DNA of 64,000 nucleotides from Diospyros lotus. Taxonomy: Eukaryota > Streptophyta > Magnoliopsida > Ericales > Ebenaceae. Below the pieces are notes generated by a model. It was given only the letters and a program-made list of their open reading frames with translations. It was not told where the DNA came from and ran no database searches. The DNA lies in assembly GCF_014633365.1 (NCBI RefSeq), contig NC_068350.1, positions 10,269,922 through 10,333,921 on the forward strand, read 5' to 3'. Both the position numbers and the translations under genes were made by a program. Below are positions 22,506 through 36,029 of the stretch, piece by piece; position 1 is the first letter of the stretch; every line of letters begins with the position of its first letter.

Positions 22506-24260
22506 CACTACAAGAAAATTACTGTTTAGCAACGGAATTTAGTGACGGAACTCTTTCGTCACTAAATAGCGATGGATAGCGACGAAATGTCCGTCACTAA
22601 ATTTAGCGACGGAATCCGCGACACAAAAATCGTCGCTAAAAAAGTAAAGAAATTAAAAAAATAATTTTAAAATAAATTATTTTTAAAAAATTAAATTTTA
22701 GCGAGTGGTATACCCGTCGCTAAAAAAGAATAAAAAATAAAAAGAAAAAAAATCAAAAAATCAAAAAAACAACAAAATTAGCTCGGTGAAAAATAAATGA
22801 AAATAAAAAAAATAAACTTTAGCGACGGGGCATACCCGTCGCTAAAAAATAATTAAAAAAATATAAAAAACAAATTTAGCGACGGGTATACCCGTCGCAA
22901 AAAATAATTAAAAAAAATAAAAACGAAATTCAGCAACGGGAAAGAGCCTGTCGCTAAAAAAGAGAAGAAAATAAAAATAATAAAAAAACAAAAAAAACAA
23001 AAATTTAGAGAGCTAAAAAGTAAAAGAAAATAAAAAATAAAATAAATTTAGCGACAAGTATTCTCGTAGCTAAAAATAATTAAAAAATAGAAAACGTTTA
23101 GCGACAGGCTATGTCCGTCGCTAAAAAGTAATTTAAAAAATAAAAATCAAATTTAACGACGGGTTGAGCCGTCACTAAAATGAAGAGAAAATAAAAAAAT
23201 TAAAAAAAACAAAAAATTTAGCTCGCTAAAAAATAAAATAAAATAAAAAATAAAACAAAATTTAGCAACGAGTATTCTCGTCGCTAAAAATAATTTAAAA
23301 AATAAAAAAAAAAGTTTAGCGACGGGAATGAACCCGTCGCTAAAAAGTTATTAAAAAAATTAAAATTAAATTTAGCGACGGGCTTAGCCTGTCACTAAAG
23401 AGAAGAGAAAATTAAAACAATAACAAATTTAGCGCGTTAAGAATTAAAAAAATAAAAAATTAAAAAAGATTTGGCAACGAGCATTTCGATCGCTAAAAAT
23501 AATTTAAAAAATAAAAAAAAAAGTTTAGCTACGGGAATGGACCCGTCTCTAAAAATTTATTAAAAAAATTAAAATCAAATTTAGCGACAGGCTTAACCCG
23601 TCGCTAAAGAGAAGAGAAAATTAAAAAAATTAAAAAAATCAAAAAATACAAATTTAGTGCGCTAAAAAATAAAAAAGTAATTTAAAAAATAAAAATCAAA
23701 TTTAGCGACGGGTTGAGCCCGTCTCTAAAATGAAGAGAAAATAAAAAAAAACAAATTTAGAGCACTAAAAAAATATAAAATAAAAATAAATTTAGCGACA
23801 GATATTCCCGTCGCTAAAAATAATTTAAAAATTAAAAAAAGTTTAGCTACGGGAATGGACCCGTCGCTAAAAAGTTATTAAAAAAATTAAAATCAAATTT
23901 AGCGACGAGCTGAACCCGTCGCTAAAGAGAAGAGAAAATAAAAAAAATTAAAAAAATCAGAAAAACAAATTTAGCGCGCTAAAAAATAAAAAAAATAAAA
24001 AATCAAATTTAGCGACAGGGTGAACTCGTCGCTAAAAAATAATTAAAAAAATTAAAAAAATCAAATTTAGCAACAAGGTTGAACCCATTGGTAAAAATAA
24101 AAGAAAATAAATTCAAATTAAATTTTAGTAACGGGCCAAACTCGTCGCGAAAAAATAAAAAAAATTCAAATGAAAATGAAAATTAGACGACTGGTTAACC
24201 CCATTGCTAAAAAATAAAAAAAGTTAAAAATTTAATTAAAAACTTTACATTTAAACATAC
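22506..24260 (+). mobile_element. CACTA (En/Spm-type) element end with hairpin repeat array
   Basis: The tip CACTACAAGAAAATTACTG at 22506 is the standard plant CACTA terminus, preceded by TAA as a possible 3-bp target. It is followed by about 1.7 kb of imperfect repeats whose unit is TTTAGCGACGGG, a short spacer, CCCGTCGCTAAA, then A/T-rich linker. In CACTA elements subterminal repeats bind the element's own DNA-binding protein. I found no matching TAGTG end downstream and no transposase, so this is a truncated or deletion derivative. A last degenerate motif (GCGAATGAATTCGTCGC) lies at 24727. Confidence 0.85.
22530..24230. repeat. Palindromic AGCGACGGG array with higher-order period
   Basis: More than 20 inverted-pair units are spaced 55-90 bases apart. 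Subtypes recur in order. The subtype starting GTTTAGCGACGGGAATG appears at 23096, 23314, 23523 and 23841, giving a higher-order unit of about 210 bp with one longer interval. A short palindrome TTTAGCGCGCTAAA is one of the other subtypes. Confidence 0.8.
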
Positions 24261-26032
24261 AATAATTCTTTAATGCTAATATAATAATTAATAAAGTTTC
24301 CCTTTACTAACATTAATATTAAAAATAATATTATTAAATAAGTTTGAGAAATTTTGTTGTATAAATATAATTCTGAAAATATATAAAAGAGAATACTATA
24401 AATATATTTTATATACATCAATAAACAAGAAAACTTCCAGATTGAGAGCTTGTGCGCGAAACTTGATCATGAGAGGGTTGGGGGTTCGAATCCAGTAAAG
24501 AGTTTGAGATAATAACGACGGAGTAATTTTCCAGCATTGCCATGTGACGAGCAAATCTATTAAAAAAGAATCAAATGTGCAACTTTGATAGTTCGATTCG
24601 AATGTGCAACACTTTTAATTATTGCTGAGATTAATATCTCAGCGCTGCCACGTACGTATGCGAGGCGCTCATGAAGGGAGGGTAGGACCTGAGAAGCGTT
24701 CAATTTTGGGGCATCCGCTGAATTTAGCGAATGAATTCGTCGCTAAAAAAATAACAAACTTTAGCAATAGAATAAATATTGAGCAAGAAAAAAAAAAAAA
24801 CTTGTAATTTCAAAACATAATTTTTACACTTTACAAAATGTGTAAAAATTTGAAAAAAAAATTATAAAGTATGAAATTCAAACTTTAATTTCACATTTTA
24901 GTAATTAAATTTATATTGTTGATGCAATAGTACATAAATTTATGTGTACAAAAAAAATATAATAGTACATAAATTAAAATCTAAATGTTCCCTATATACA
25001 CATATATTTTTTAAAGATATTGATCTTCATTATTGAATAATATGTTATTCTTTAGCGAAAATCTATTTTTTTAAATGAATAATATGCAGATAAAATAAAA
25101 ATAATAACCACGATATTTAGATGATACGTACGTTTCACTTGTTTTAAATTTCATTATTAACTATATGATGTAATGCTATATAATTCAGTAATTTAGTAAT
25201 GCTGCTGAAATTAATGTTTAACAAAATATTAATAAAAATTTAATGTGAAATTTATAAAATATTTAAATTAAATATAAAATTTGTTTTGAAAATACAATAT
25301 TTCTCAATTGAGATAATTAATATGAGAATTAAACTTCTCAGTGACAATATTTCTCAATTGATTTAAGGCTTACAAAATAAATATATAATAATGAATGCAA
25401 TAATAGTAATTGAAAATTTGTCTCAATATAAAACATTAGAGATAAAATATAAGAAGTCGTAAGTTATAACACTTGAACACTTGTAATGAAGACTCTCTAA
25501 CCCCATAATTAATTAATGTTGCAGCATCTAAGTATTTATAGTTGACAGTTAAACTATTGAAAATAGTTGAACTGTATTAAATGCATTTGGAATTAATAAT
25601 TACTCTTTAATATTAAATTACAGCATTAATTTTTTTCCTTAATTCTTTATCTTTTATACTTATTTTTTTAATTAATGTGAAGTCGTAAAATCAAATATCT
25701 ATAAAAGAACTATATTAATTTTATTAGTTAAAAAAATAAAATAATTTTTAAAAATTTATTTTCCATCGACTAACAATCACTGGGCACTAATTCTCCATCT
25801 GCGATGGGTGACTGTCTGTCGCAGATGATTGTTGATTTTAGTTTCCTCTCAAAATACTTATCATTTTTAGTTTACAAAATATATATAAATTTTAATTTAA
25901 ATTAATTAGTAAAATTATATTTATTTATAACATAAATATTATTAATCATTTAAAAAATAAAAAATACATTTTTATCTCTTTTTCTACAATTAATAATAAA
26001 TTTACAAATTCTTAAAAAATATTGTAAGGACC
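24261..26032. other. Unassigned AT-rich DNA; one isolated B-box-like motif
   Basis: There is no gene. At about 24487-24503 GGGGGTTCGAATCCAG matches the B box of RNA polymerase III promoters, preceded by GCTTGTGCGCGAAACTTG. No cloverleaf or SINE tail can be drawn, so a degraded tRNA-derived SINE is only a possibility. Around 25778-25845 CATCTGCGATGGGTGAC and GTCGCAGATGATTG form a short inverted pair. Confidence 0.35.
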
Positions 26033-28856
26033 CATTCTCGAATATTCCCGCTAGCATAGGACATTCGAAAGGAGGTCATCACAGAGATGATATAAAACAA
26101 ACCATAAATAAAATAACAACTCAATTCATTACTAGCAGCGAAAACTAAATTAAGATTCAGTTACACTTCCAATATTTCATAAGTTTGGGGCTCGAAGGCC
26201 ATACAAAATAATTAAGAGGCTCTAATGTTAACTAACAAAATAAAAATTATTTCATCAAGCCTCACCAAAATGCTAAATAGGATCTTCAAGTTAAGACGCG
26301 TCTCCGTACACCCCTATCTCTGGGCCTTAGTCCCACTGGACTCACCCCCGAAAACGGCCTTCCCTTTACCTAGAATGGCAAGGAAGATCAAGTGAGCCAC
26401 AAGGCTTAGCAAGTTCGAGAAGCAATGAATAGCGAACAATAATCAAGAATACGGTGACACCAAAAAGAGAAATCAAGAACTCCACAGTTTTATACAAGCT
26501 TCGTAATTTATGACTTTATAAATTTCAACTTAAATGCATCACGTCACCATATATTACTATGCAAATGTGCATATGAAATTAAGTATCTAAATTAAATCTC
26601 GTAGGCTTGTAAGCCATCAAACAACATATGCCAAAGTGCATCAAGAGAATAAAAACTCACATTTAATATAAAGCCAACCTGCCGGGCTATGACCACCTCG
26701 TCCTATGCCAGGTACTTTAGGGTACCATTTCCCTCCGCGCAAAATATTAGATGCGCAAAAATAAATAATACTGTGCCACATAATATGATCATATTGAATG
26801 TGTGTGAAATGTGTCACGCATTTACTTCCACATCTATATAAACATCATGAATTTCATCTCACAAATCGATGCCATAGCTATATATATATTTTATACACAT
26901 CTCACAATACTAAATAGCTTTTCCACTTATATCAAGTATGCACACCAAATATAATAATTTACTCATGAATTAGTTTAATCAATTTACTAATTAATTCTTT
27001 ACAATATATTTGTACGCATACCAAACATTTATATATGTATAATTCTATACATATAATTTGAATTATTCGATTTAAGACATCAAAATCATATAGAATATAT
27101 TCTAATATATATATATAAATATAATTAGAGAAAAATCAGAAAAAGTCTTTTGTATAAAAAAATTCCCTTTTACAAGCATTATTAAGAGAAGGAATTATTT
27201 TATGTATATTATATATATATATATATATTATTTGGGTTGAACTTCAATTCTTTACTGAGGGTGCGTGGGTGGTGCTTTAACATGTGTATATATATATATA
27301 TATAAATGTTATTTAATTAAAGAAAGAAAGGGAAGCTTCTGCACTTTTAGCACCTTTATAATATGAATATATTAAAATAAAATAAGACCTAATAATCCTA
27401 TTTTCTCTTTGGCTTTAATGCCTTACTTTCTCTCTTTACTGTGTGCACGTATATGAACCCATAAATGGGTGGATTGAATATGACTATGGGGTAGTCAAAT
27501 GTAACAGTGAGGGGAAGAAAACTCCAATCCGGCCACTCTTTCACGCTTATATGTAGGTATATATGTATATATATATATAAATGGCCAGCTGGGATGGGAA
27601 AGCAATCAAACTGGGTATGCTTTTATATATATATATATATAAATATATATAAGCGGGTCATTAATAAGCTGAAACAGGGGCAACGCACGGTGCTGTTTAT
27701 ATATGCAAGGATTCAAATAATACATGGGTGGTTTTCGGATAGCATGAAGGTGTATGTAAATATGGGTCACGGTTCACATAGGCACAGTACATCGAACAGT
27801 ATATATACGTGTGTGTGTGTATATATATATATATATTAGCGGTTCGAACAGGGTATGGGGTATTCGGCTGAAACGGAGAAGGGGATGGAGAGCTATTTTC
27901 AGCTTCTCTGCTACGAACATATATATATATACCATGAATATATGTATATATAAATAAGTGTGTGGCTGAATAGAAGCAAGGCATTGGAATGGCTAATGTA
28001 ACAGAGTGTATATGTATATATTCATATATATAAGTGGGTCAAGTGGCTGACTGAAACATGGGACATCCCAATGGAGATATGCATGTATGTATATAAATGG
28101 GTGGCCGAATAGAATATGCAGGATATAAATGAAGTTGTATATATGTATATGTATATGGTTTGAATGATTCATGGAAAAAAAAGGCATTCGGTTATAGCAT
28201 ACAATTTATTTTTATTTTTACATAGATACAGAATAAGCAAAGATTCAGTATCAATTCAAACACAACTAAATGCCATTCACTGAAGGGACTTGGGGATGGT
28301 TAAATCCCCTTTTTAAGACATCAACGAGACCCACCACTCATTGAGAATCAGGATCAAGTGTATGAAATAATATAACAATGAACAATGATAGTAAACTAAT
28401 ATATATATATATATATATTTCTTCCACACACAACTCAACAGAAGACAGTCAAGATAGATGAGGAGAAGAACTTGCCTGATGAGGTGTAAAAACTCCTCAG
28501 CAATAGAAAACACACAGCAACGAATGAAGAAGAAGATGCAATGCAACAGTGGGCAACATGAGTATATTATAAGTGCTGAAAAGTAGGGATATGGTCTCTG
28601 AAAAAAAATAAAAGATGCAGCAGAAAAGGCTGCTAGACTGCACTGTTCCCCCATCCCAAAAGACTGGTTTTCCCTTCTTTCTTTTTGTAACAGACAAGTT
28701 TTTTTGGGGCGTTTTGGAAATTTGGTAATTATTTTTATTTTAATTTCTTTTTCTTCTCTATTCTTTTTCACAAAAAAAAATTAAATCTCTTTTATCATTG
28801 GGTCCAACCCAACCCAACAATTTATTTAACCCACTTGATAAACCCATGAACACATT
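26033..28856 (-). mobile_element. Chromovirus-type LTR copy 1 (about 2.8 kb, right end truncated)
   Basis: Read on the minus strand it ends ...GGTCCTTACA, and the plus-strand edge is TGTAAGGACCCATTCTCG. It aligns along most of its length with the second copy (29145-29699 plus 42509-45017). Shared landmarks are ACATTCGAAAGGAGGTCATC, the 'ctcaccaaaatgctaa' block, 'gccgggctatgaccacctcgtcc' (split here by wording only) and CTCCGCGCAAAAT. The last ~280 bases present in copy 2 are missing. The TGTAACGACCC/GGGTCNTTACA terminal style and large size fit Del/Tekay chromovirus LTRs. It has no internal coding region. TA-microsatellite stretches are frequent at 27200-28160 and generate spurious frames. 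Confidence 0.7.
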
Positions 28857-29144
28857 TATTATTATGTATTACGTGATTTAATTAAATAAATTAAATTTAA
28901 AATAATATATAATTAAAAATTGAGTGACTGTGTGTGGGGGGGGGGCGACTGTTAGGGGAGGGTTTATTATATATTTTGTATTATTATTATGAATTATGTG
29001 ATTTAATTAAATAAATTAAATTTAAAATAGTATATAATAAAAAAATTGGTGACTGTGTTGGGGGGGGGACTGTTAGGGAGGGGGAGGCTTTATTATATAT
29101 TTTATATTATTATTATGTATTATATATTTTGTATAAATTATTAT
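28857..29144. repeat. 124-bp tandem repeat, left part
   Basis: Units begin TTATTATTATGTATTACG at 28857, TTATTATTATGAATTATG at 28981 and again at about 29105, so the period is 124 bp. Each has a G-run (GTGTGGGGGGGGGG; GTTGGGGGGGGGAC) followed by GACTGTTAGGG. The third unit is interrupted by the LTR inserted at 29145 and resumes at 45018. Confidence 0.8.
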
Positions 29145-29699
29145 TGTAAGGGCTCACTCTCGAATATTCTCGCTAGCATAGGATATTCGAAAGGAGGTCA
29201 TCACAGAGATGATATAGAACAACCACAATTAAACAAACAACTCATTTCATTCATTAGCAGCGGAAACCATGCTTAAGTTCAATGACACTTCTAATAGCTC
29301 AAGAGTCGGGCTCAACGGCCATACAAAATAGATAAGAGACTCTAATGTTAACTAACAAAATAAGACTCATTTCATCTCAAGTCTCACCAAAATGCTAACA
29401 TGATCTTCAAGTTAGTACGCGTCCCCGTACACCTCTATCCTCAGGTCTTAGTCCCACTGGACTCACCCCCAATAATAGCTTTCCCTTTACCTGGAATGGC
29501 AAAGAAAATCAAGTGAGCCACAAGACTCAGCAAGTTCTAGGGTAATAAACAATGATTATGAACCAAGAATAAGGAGACGCCAAAGAGAGTACTCCAGAAC
29601 ATCACTGATGTATACAAGTATCACATTTTAAGACTTGATCAATTCCAAGTTAAATGTATCATGCCACCATGTACTATTATGCAAATGTGCATATAAATG

Positions 29700-30460
29700 T
29701 GTTATATGTATTTCCCGCATCACCCCGCATGGGCCAGACTCGGTCCGATAGACCGGCCCAATCACCCAAGGCCAAGAAGGCCCGGACGACCTCGTCAAGG
29801 AAAGTCCAGCCTCCACCAAAGATCCGGAACTCGTAAAGCGAGCATATGGCGAGCTCCTGGTAATCCCCTAACGAGCTCCAAGCAATCGACTAACGAGCTC
29901 CTGAAATATCCTCCAGATCGCTGGCCCATCCAGGTCGCTGGCCTAAAACCTCCAGCTCGCATGAGTGGCAAAGCTGCTGAGAAGTCAAAGGTAGGGTCCA
30001 ATCACTTTATCTGTAACAGCCCATGCCCCTCGTAATGAGAATCCCACTGAAGGCGATAAGAACTGTTTGTCCCCCATTATACAATCACTGTATTTTTATA
30101 TATTATCTAAATTGTAAAAGCCCCTCAATATAAATGGGAATCAAAGAGACCATGAGGGGGGAGGGATGAAAAGAATGATCAGATACCGCCACTCTGAGAG
30201 AATAATCAGACGGCGGCCGTGGACTAGGCATCGTTCTGGCCGAACCACGTAAAAGATTCTGGTGTACATGCTTGGAATTTTGGGGCGGGGTTTCCTTCCT
30301 TCTCGGTATTTTTGGATTGACTCACCGCGGCCCAAAACGAATCACGGTCGGCCGAAATCGAACGTCGACATTTCGGGGGTTTTCCTTCCTTCTCGGTATT
30401 TTTGGATTGACTCACCGCGGCCCAAAACGAATCACGGTTGGCCGAAATCGAATGTCGACA
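29700..30460 (+). repeat. Element A 5' LTR (761 bp) with duplicated end
   Basis: It begins TGTTATATGTATTT, the same first nine bases as the LTR of element B. It contains a TATA box (TATAAAT, 30129-30135), followed by sequence also found in the 3' LTR. The last 90 bases occur twice in tandem (30281-30370 and 30371-30460), each ending GTCGACA. The 3' LTR has this block only once. The CGAGCTC-type motif is frequent in U3 (29840-29960). Confidence 0.85.
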
Positions 30461-30463
30461 TTT

Positions 30464-30480
30464 TAGCGCTAGAGGAAGGG
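30464..30480 (+). other. Element A primer-binding site
   Basis: TAGCGCTAGAGGAAGGG begins three bases after the LTR. It matches element B's TGGCGCTAGAAGGAGGG except for G-to-A at the second base and an AG/GA exchange, so the site is mutated at a position that normally pairs with the tRNA CCA end. Confidence 0.7.
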
Positions 30481-30499
30481 GCCGCTCTGATCAATAGCC

Positions 30500-33400
30500 A
30501 TGGCTAGAGGAAGGAATACTAGAAGTTCCGAGGCGGCGGTCGACCCACTTGAAAATCACCACGACCGACCACGAGACTTACCACCAAATGGAGGACCCGT
30601 TGCCCCGACAGCCGATACTCCTTTGCCGCCGCCCGCCGGAGACACTCCCAGCATACCACCACGGGTCCCTGTCCAGCCTACTGTCCAAATCACTGGGACA
30701 GGGACGATCCGGGACTGGCAGCAGCGCCAGGAAGCATTGGAGAATACGGTAATGCAACTCGCTGACGCGGTCAGAATTCTGGCCCAAGCTCAAGCACGGG
30801 CTGTCCACGACCCACCGGCGTCGCCTCGCAGGGTCCGCCAACCGCGGGAGGAGAGACACCCACCCGCGGAAGAGGATATCGGGGATAACTATCCATCCCC
30901 AATTCACCGCTCCCCAGTCCGAGAAAGAAGCAGGCGATCGCAAGCCCAGCAATCAGAAGGACCGGACTCAACTGTGGAAGAGCTGTATCAAAGGGTGCGA
31001 CAGCTGGAAGAACGACAAGGAGTCCGCAGCCAGAATAATGGCCGTGGGGATAGGACGCCGTTCACCAGAGAGATTGAGCTCGAACCCCTGCCCCGGAGGT
31101 TTAAGGTCCCGAGCATGCCACAATATAATGGGGACAGCGACCCCTATGATTACTTGGATGCGTACAACGTGCAAATGGATCTACAGACAACCAGCTCGCT
31201 GGCTAAATGTCGCGCCTTCCCAGCAATCTTAGGAGACATCCCCCGGGCTTGGTTTAGGAGCCTTCCGCCTCGTAGCATCAACAGCTGGGAAGAGTGCCAA
31301 CAGAGGTTCCTTAACCAATACAGGGCTCTAAGGAGGCAGCTCGCGCCACCTTGCCACCTCGCCACCGTATTCCAGAAAGCAAACGAGCCACTAAGGGATT
31401 ACATCGCCAGGTTCAGGCGCGAGGTGAGCAACGTCGAGGATCCCTCGGATGAAAGTATCCTAACGGCGATCTCCGCCGGCCTCCGAAAAGACGGAAAGCT
31501 CTACGAGAGCATCTACCGAACCCCGGTCAAAGACCTGGGGGAATTCTATGAACAAGCTTCCAAGGAAATTCGATGGGAAGACGCCTTCGGGACGAAGAAA
31601 CCCGTCGGGTCGAGAGAAGAAGCTGGGGGCTCCAGCCAGAATAAGAGAAGGCACAACGGAGACGCCGGAAGAGAAGCTCGGGGGGAGAGCTCGAGCAATG
31701 AAGTGGTCAAGCGAGCTCGGAAGGCAGAGGGAGATGAGCGACCTCGTAGATCACAGCGCTTTGACAGCTACTGTGCCCTGTCAGACCCCCAAGAAAGGAT
31801 CTTCGCCATCAAAAGGAACAAAGAGGAATTCGGGAAGCCCAACCCGTTAAGAACCCCAAACAAATTCCGAAACAAAGAAAAATTTTGTGCATACCACAAC
31901 GAGGCGGGTCACAACACCTCGGAATGCTGGGCCCTAAGGGACGCCATCGAAGATCTGATAAGAAGAGGTCGCTTGAAAGATTACGTGGTGCGGCCGACTA
32001 ATTAACCAAGCCAACCGCCGGTACAGCAGCAGCCTCCCACCGATGATGACCAATCACCGGCTGTACGAACCATCTACACGATCCATGGCGGGCCCCACCT
32101 CGCTGGATCCTCCCACAAATCCCGCGACAAATACATACGAGAGGCCAACCATGTCTTGCTAGCAAGATCGGGCGAACAGCCGGTTCCCGCGAAGCGGCCT
32201 AGGGGTAACCCAATCCCAGAGAAGATGTTTTTCTCCGAAGAAGACGCCAGAGACGTCCATTGGCCGCACAACGACGCACTCGTTATACGAGCCCAGGTCG
32301 GTAACTCCGAAGTGCGAAGGATAATGGTGGACACGGGCAGCTCGGTAAATGTAATGTACAGAGCATGCTTCGATCAGATGGGTTTGGGACCGGAACAGTT
32401 GAGCTCGTCCCCAGAGCCACTCTATGGGTTCACGGGGACGCAGTGATTCCCGTCGGTCGGATCAGCCTTCCCCTCACCATCGGGGATGCGAACCGCCAGG
32501 CTACTACTTTGGCAGAATTCCTAATAATTGACTGCCTCTCAGCATACAATGTCGTACTCGGAAGGCCGACGATGAACGACCTGGATCTAGTCACTTCAAC
32601 CAGGTCGCTTACGGTGAAATTCCTGACCCCCGACGGTGTAGGGTGTGTACGAGGCGAGCAGCACCTCGCAAGACGTTGCTATGAGGACGCCCTGAAAATA
32701 GGAGCAAAGGGAAAGAAAGTAAATATCATCGCAAAAGTCGGCCCGCGATCAACCGGCCGATGGGAGGACCTGGATCCACGTGAGGTCGACTGCGAAAAGC
32801 CCACCGGTCCCATGGAAGAGCTCGAAGATATCTCAGTTGGCGAGGCAGACGAGGAAAGGCACCTCAAGCTAGGCAAGAGTCTAGCCCCCGAGGTAAAATC
32901 CCAACTTACAGATTTCCTTAAAGCTAACCTTGATGTATTCGCATGGAACCACGAAGATATGGTGGGAATCGCCCCAGAAGTCATGTCACACAGGCTCAAC
33001 GTAGATCCAAGCTACAGGCCAGTGCGCTAGAAGAGGAGGCCAATGACTCCGGAGCGTTATGCCGCTCTTAAAGAAGAAGTGGACAAACTCTTGGCAAATA
33101 ATTTCATCAAGGAAGCCCACTATCCGGTCTGGGTGGCCAACCCGGTCCTAGTAAAAAAGAAAAACGGGAAGTGGAGGACCTGCATCGACTTCACCGACCT
33201 GAACAAGGCCTGTCCTAAAGACAGCTTTCCTCTCCCCAGAATCGATCAGCTCGTGGATGCAACGGCTGGTCACCGCCTCCTCAGTTTCATGGATGCCTAT
33301 TCAGGCTACAACCAGATCCCCATGAACCCCACGGACCAAGAGCACACCTCGTTCATAACCGACCGGGGGCTCTATTGTTACAAGGTCATGCCCTTTGGAT

Positions 33401-36029
33401 TGAAGAATGCTGGCGCGACCTACCAGAGGCTGGTCAATACGATGTTCGAAACACTGATCGGAAAAACCATGGAAGTATACGTTGACGACATGCTGGTAAA
33501 ATTCGAGCAAGTGACGGACCACGTTTCCGATCTAAGAGAAACGTTTGGAGTCCTCAGGAAATATCAGATAAAGCTCAACCCGCTCAAGTGCGCCTTCGGT
33601 GTAGCCTCTGGAATATTTCTTGGGTTTATGGTAAACAACAGAGGCATTGAAGCCAACCCAGACAAAATTAAGGCTCTGCTCGACATGAGGTCGCCCATAA
33701 GAAAGAAGGAGGTGCAAAGCCTCAATGGTCAGGTCGCGGCTCTGAGCCGTTTCATTTCAAAGGCAAGTGACAAGTGTGCCCCGTTCTTCGAGCTTCTAAA
33801 AAAGGAGAAAGACTTCAGATGGACAGAAGAATGCGAGTTCGCATTCCAACAACTAAAGGAGTACATGGGACGGGCCCCACTGCTCGCCAAACCTAAGGAG
33901 GGAGAGAGGTTGACCTTGTACTTAGGAGTATCCCAACAGGCTCTCAGCGCGGCCCTCGTTCGGGGGGAAGAAGGGGTGCAGCGCCCCATTTATTACATCT
34001 CCAAAAGCCTAATCGATGCAGAAACAAGGTACGCACCAATCGAAAAATTGGCTTACTATCTAATAGTGGCATCAAGGAAGCTGCGACCCTATTTTCAAGC
34101 TCATGAGATCGAAGTCCTGACCAAATACCCATTGAAACAAATCCTCCAAAAGCAGATACCTCAGGCCGCTTACTAAAATGGTCTATTGAGCTCGCTTAGT
34201 TCGACATAAAGTACAAACCAAGGACGGTGATAAAGGGTCAAGCGTTGGCAGACTTCATTGCCGAGTTTACTGGGCCAATTGACGAGGAGCCGGGAAACCT
34301 GAAAGGACCGTCCTGGGAACTATACGTCGACGGATCATCGAACGAACAAGGAGCGGGAGCCAGGGTTATGCTAATAAGCCCCGAAGGTCACAAAATGCTC
34401 TGCGCCCTGAGGTTCGGCTTTTTGGCCACCAATAATGAATCCAAGTCTGAAGCCTTATTAGCAGGACTCCGCCTGGCAAAGGAAATACGAGCTGAATTCT
34501 TAAAGATCTTCAGCGACTCTCAGCTAGTTGTCAACTAGGTGCGGGGAGAATACCAGGCCAGAGACATAAAGATGGCAGCATACTTACAGAAGGTACACGA
34601 ACTTTTAGCCACTTTCGAAAAATATGAAATGCATCAAATCCCCCGTTCCCAGAACTCTCATGAGGACACTCTGGCTCGCCTAGCAACTGCCCGGGATGCA
34701 GAATTCTTGGGAGACATACCTGTCGATTTTTTGGCCACCCCGAGCACGGAACAACGAGATGAAACGCTACTGATCACGGCGCCACAAAACTCATGGATGA
34801 CCCCCATCTTGGAGTATCTGCAAGACGGGAAACTATCGAAAGACAAGCTGGAAGCACGTCGCCTGCGAGCTCAAGCCACCCGATATTGCATCTACGATGA
34901 AAGACTGTACAAGAGGGGGTTCTCAGCCCCGCTCCTGAGGTGCATTGACGGCACCGATTGCCAGGCTGTGCTAGAAGAAATTCATGCAGGCCACTGCGGT
35001 AATCATGCAGGGGCACTCTCTCTGGCACAAAAGGCCCTCTGACAAGGGTTTTATTGGCCCACCGTGAAGCAAGATGCCACAGAGACGGTCAAGAAATGCG
35101 AGAAGTGCCAAAGGTTCGCCAAGGTTCCGCGAGCTTCGCCGGCTTACTTGCAGCAGATGAGCAGCCCTTGGCCCTTTGCCATTTGGGGCATGGATCTAAT
35201 TGGGCCTCTCCCCACGGCTCGCGGAGGATGCAAACATGCCATAGTGGCAGTTGACTACTTCACCAAATGGGCAGAGGCCAAAGAGCTCGCACAGATCACC
35301 AGTGCGAAGACATAAACTTTTACATGGGATAACATAATCTGCAGATTCGGGGTGCCACAGCAAATAGTAACGGACAACGGAACCCAATTCACCAGCGAGC
35401 AATTCATCCAATTCTGCGAGTCAATGGGGATTCAAAAGAGTTTCACCGCCGTTGATCACCCCCAGGCCAATGGGCAGGTCGAAGCAGTCAACAAAATAAT
35501 CAAGCAGACCCTGAAGACAAAGCTTGAGGCTAGAAAGGGGGCCTGGGTGGATGAACTGCAAACAGTGCTATGGACCTATCGGACAACAGCCCGAAGCAGC
35601 ACTGGAGAAACCCCATTCTCAATGGCGTATGGGTCGGAGGCTATGATCCCCGCTGAGAATAAAGTGGCCAGCCACCGAAGGGCCACCTTCAGCTTAGGTC
35701 GCAATAACGAGCTACTGGCGGCTAATCTGGACCTGCTCGAGGAATCAAGAGATGTAGCTCGCATGAGGATCGCCATTTATCAACAAAGGGTGGCACGATA
35801 CTATAACAGGAAGGTCCGAATCCAACGTTACAACGTCGGAGATCCGGTACTACGCCTGGTACTTCCAGGAGCACGAGCGGCAAGCGATGGCACCTTAGGT
35901 CCTAACTGGGAAGGTCCATTTATCATCAAAGAAAATTTGAATAGCGGAGCATATCATCTGGCAAACATGGACGGTCTCCCTCTCCCACGAGCTTGGAACG
36001 CAGAACACCTTCGTCCTTACTTCAAATAA
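30500..36029 (+). pseudogene. Element A gag-pol polyprotein, decayed
   Basis: The frame starts at ATG 30500 (MARGRNTRSSEAA). Gag domain near 31100-31480; a CCHC-like motif CAYHNEAGHNTSEC near 31885; protease VDTGSSVNVMY at ~32330; reverse transcriptase 33100-33620 with YVDD at 33478-33489; original RNase H about 33915-34150; a second, archaeal-type RNase H starting WELYVDGSS near 34315; integrase with HCGNH...CEKC zinc region (34980-35110), Asp at GMDLIGPL, Asp at TDNGTQF and Glu at QVEAVNK, and a C-terminal region ending EHLRPYFK. Stops at 32003, 33028, 34197, 34536, 35040 and 35313 each stand where element B has Gln or Arg. One-base deletions near 32437 and 34154 shift the frame. Together these make it inactive, but all domains remain readable. 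Confidence 0.93.

Noticed and set aside
24470..24510. tRNA or SINE promoter (GGTTCGAATCC B box)
   Set aside because: Only the B box is convincing. No acceptor stem, anticodon arm or A-rich SINE tail can be drawn.
24790..24815. Right end of the CACTA element (CTTGTAATTTC)
   Set aside because: A CACTA right end should read TTCTTGTAGTG. The match is too short and lacks TAGTG.
27507..28187. Frames of 64-110 codons rich in Ile and Tyr
   Set aside because: They are translations of TA microsatellites within the chromovirus LTR.
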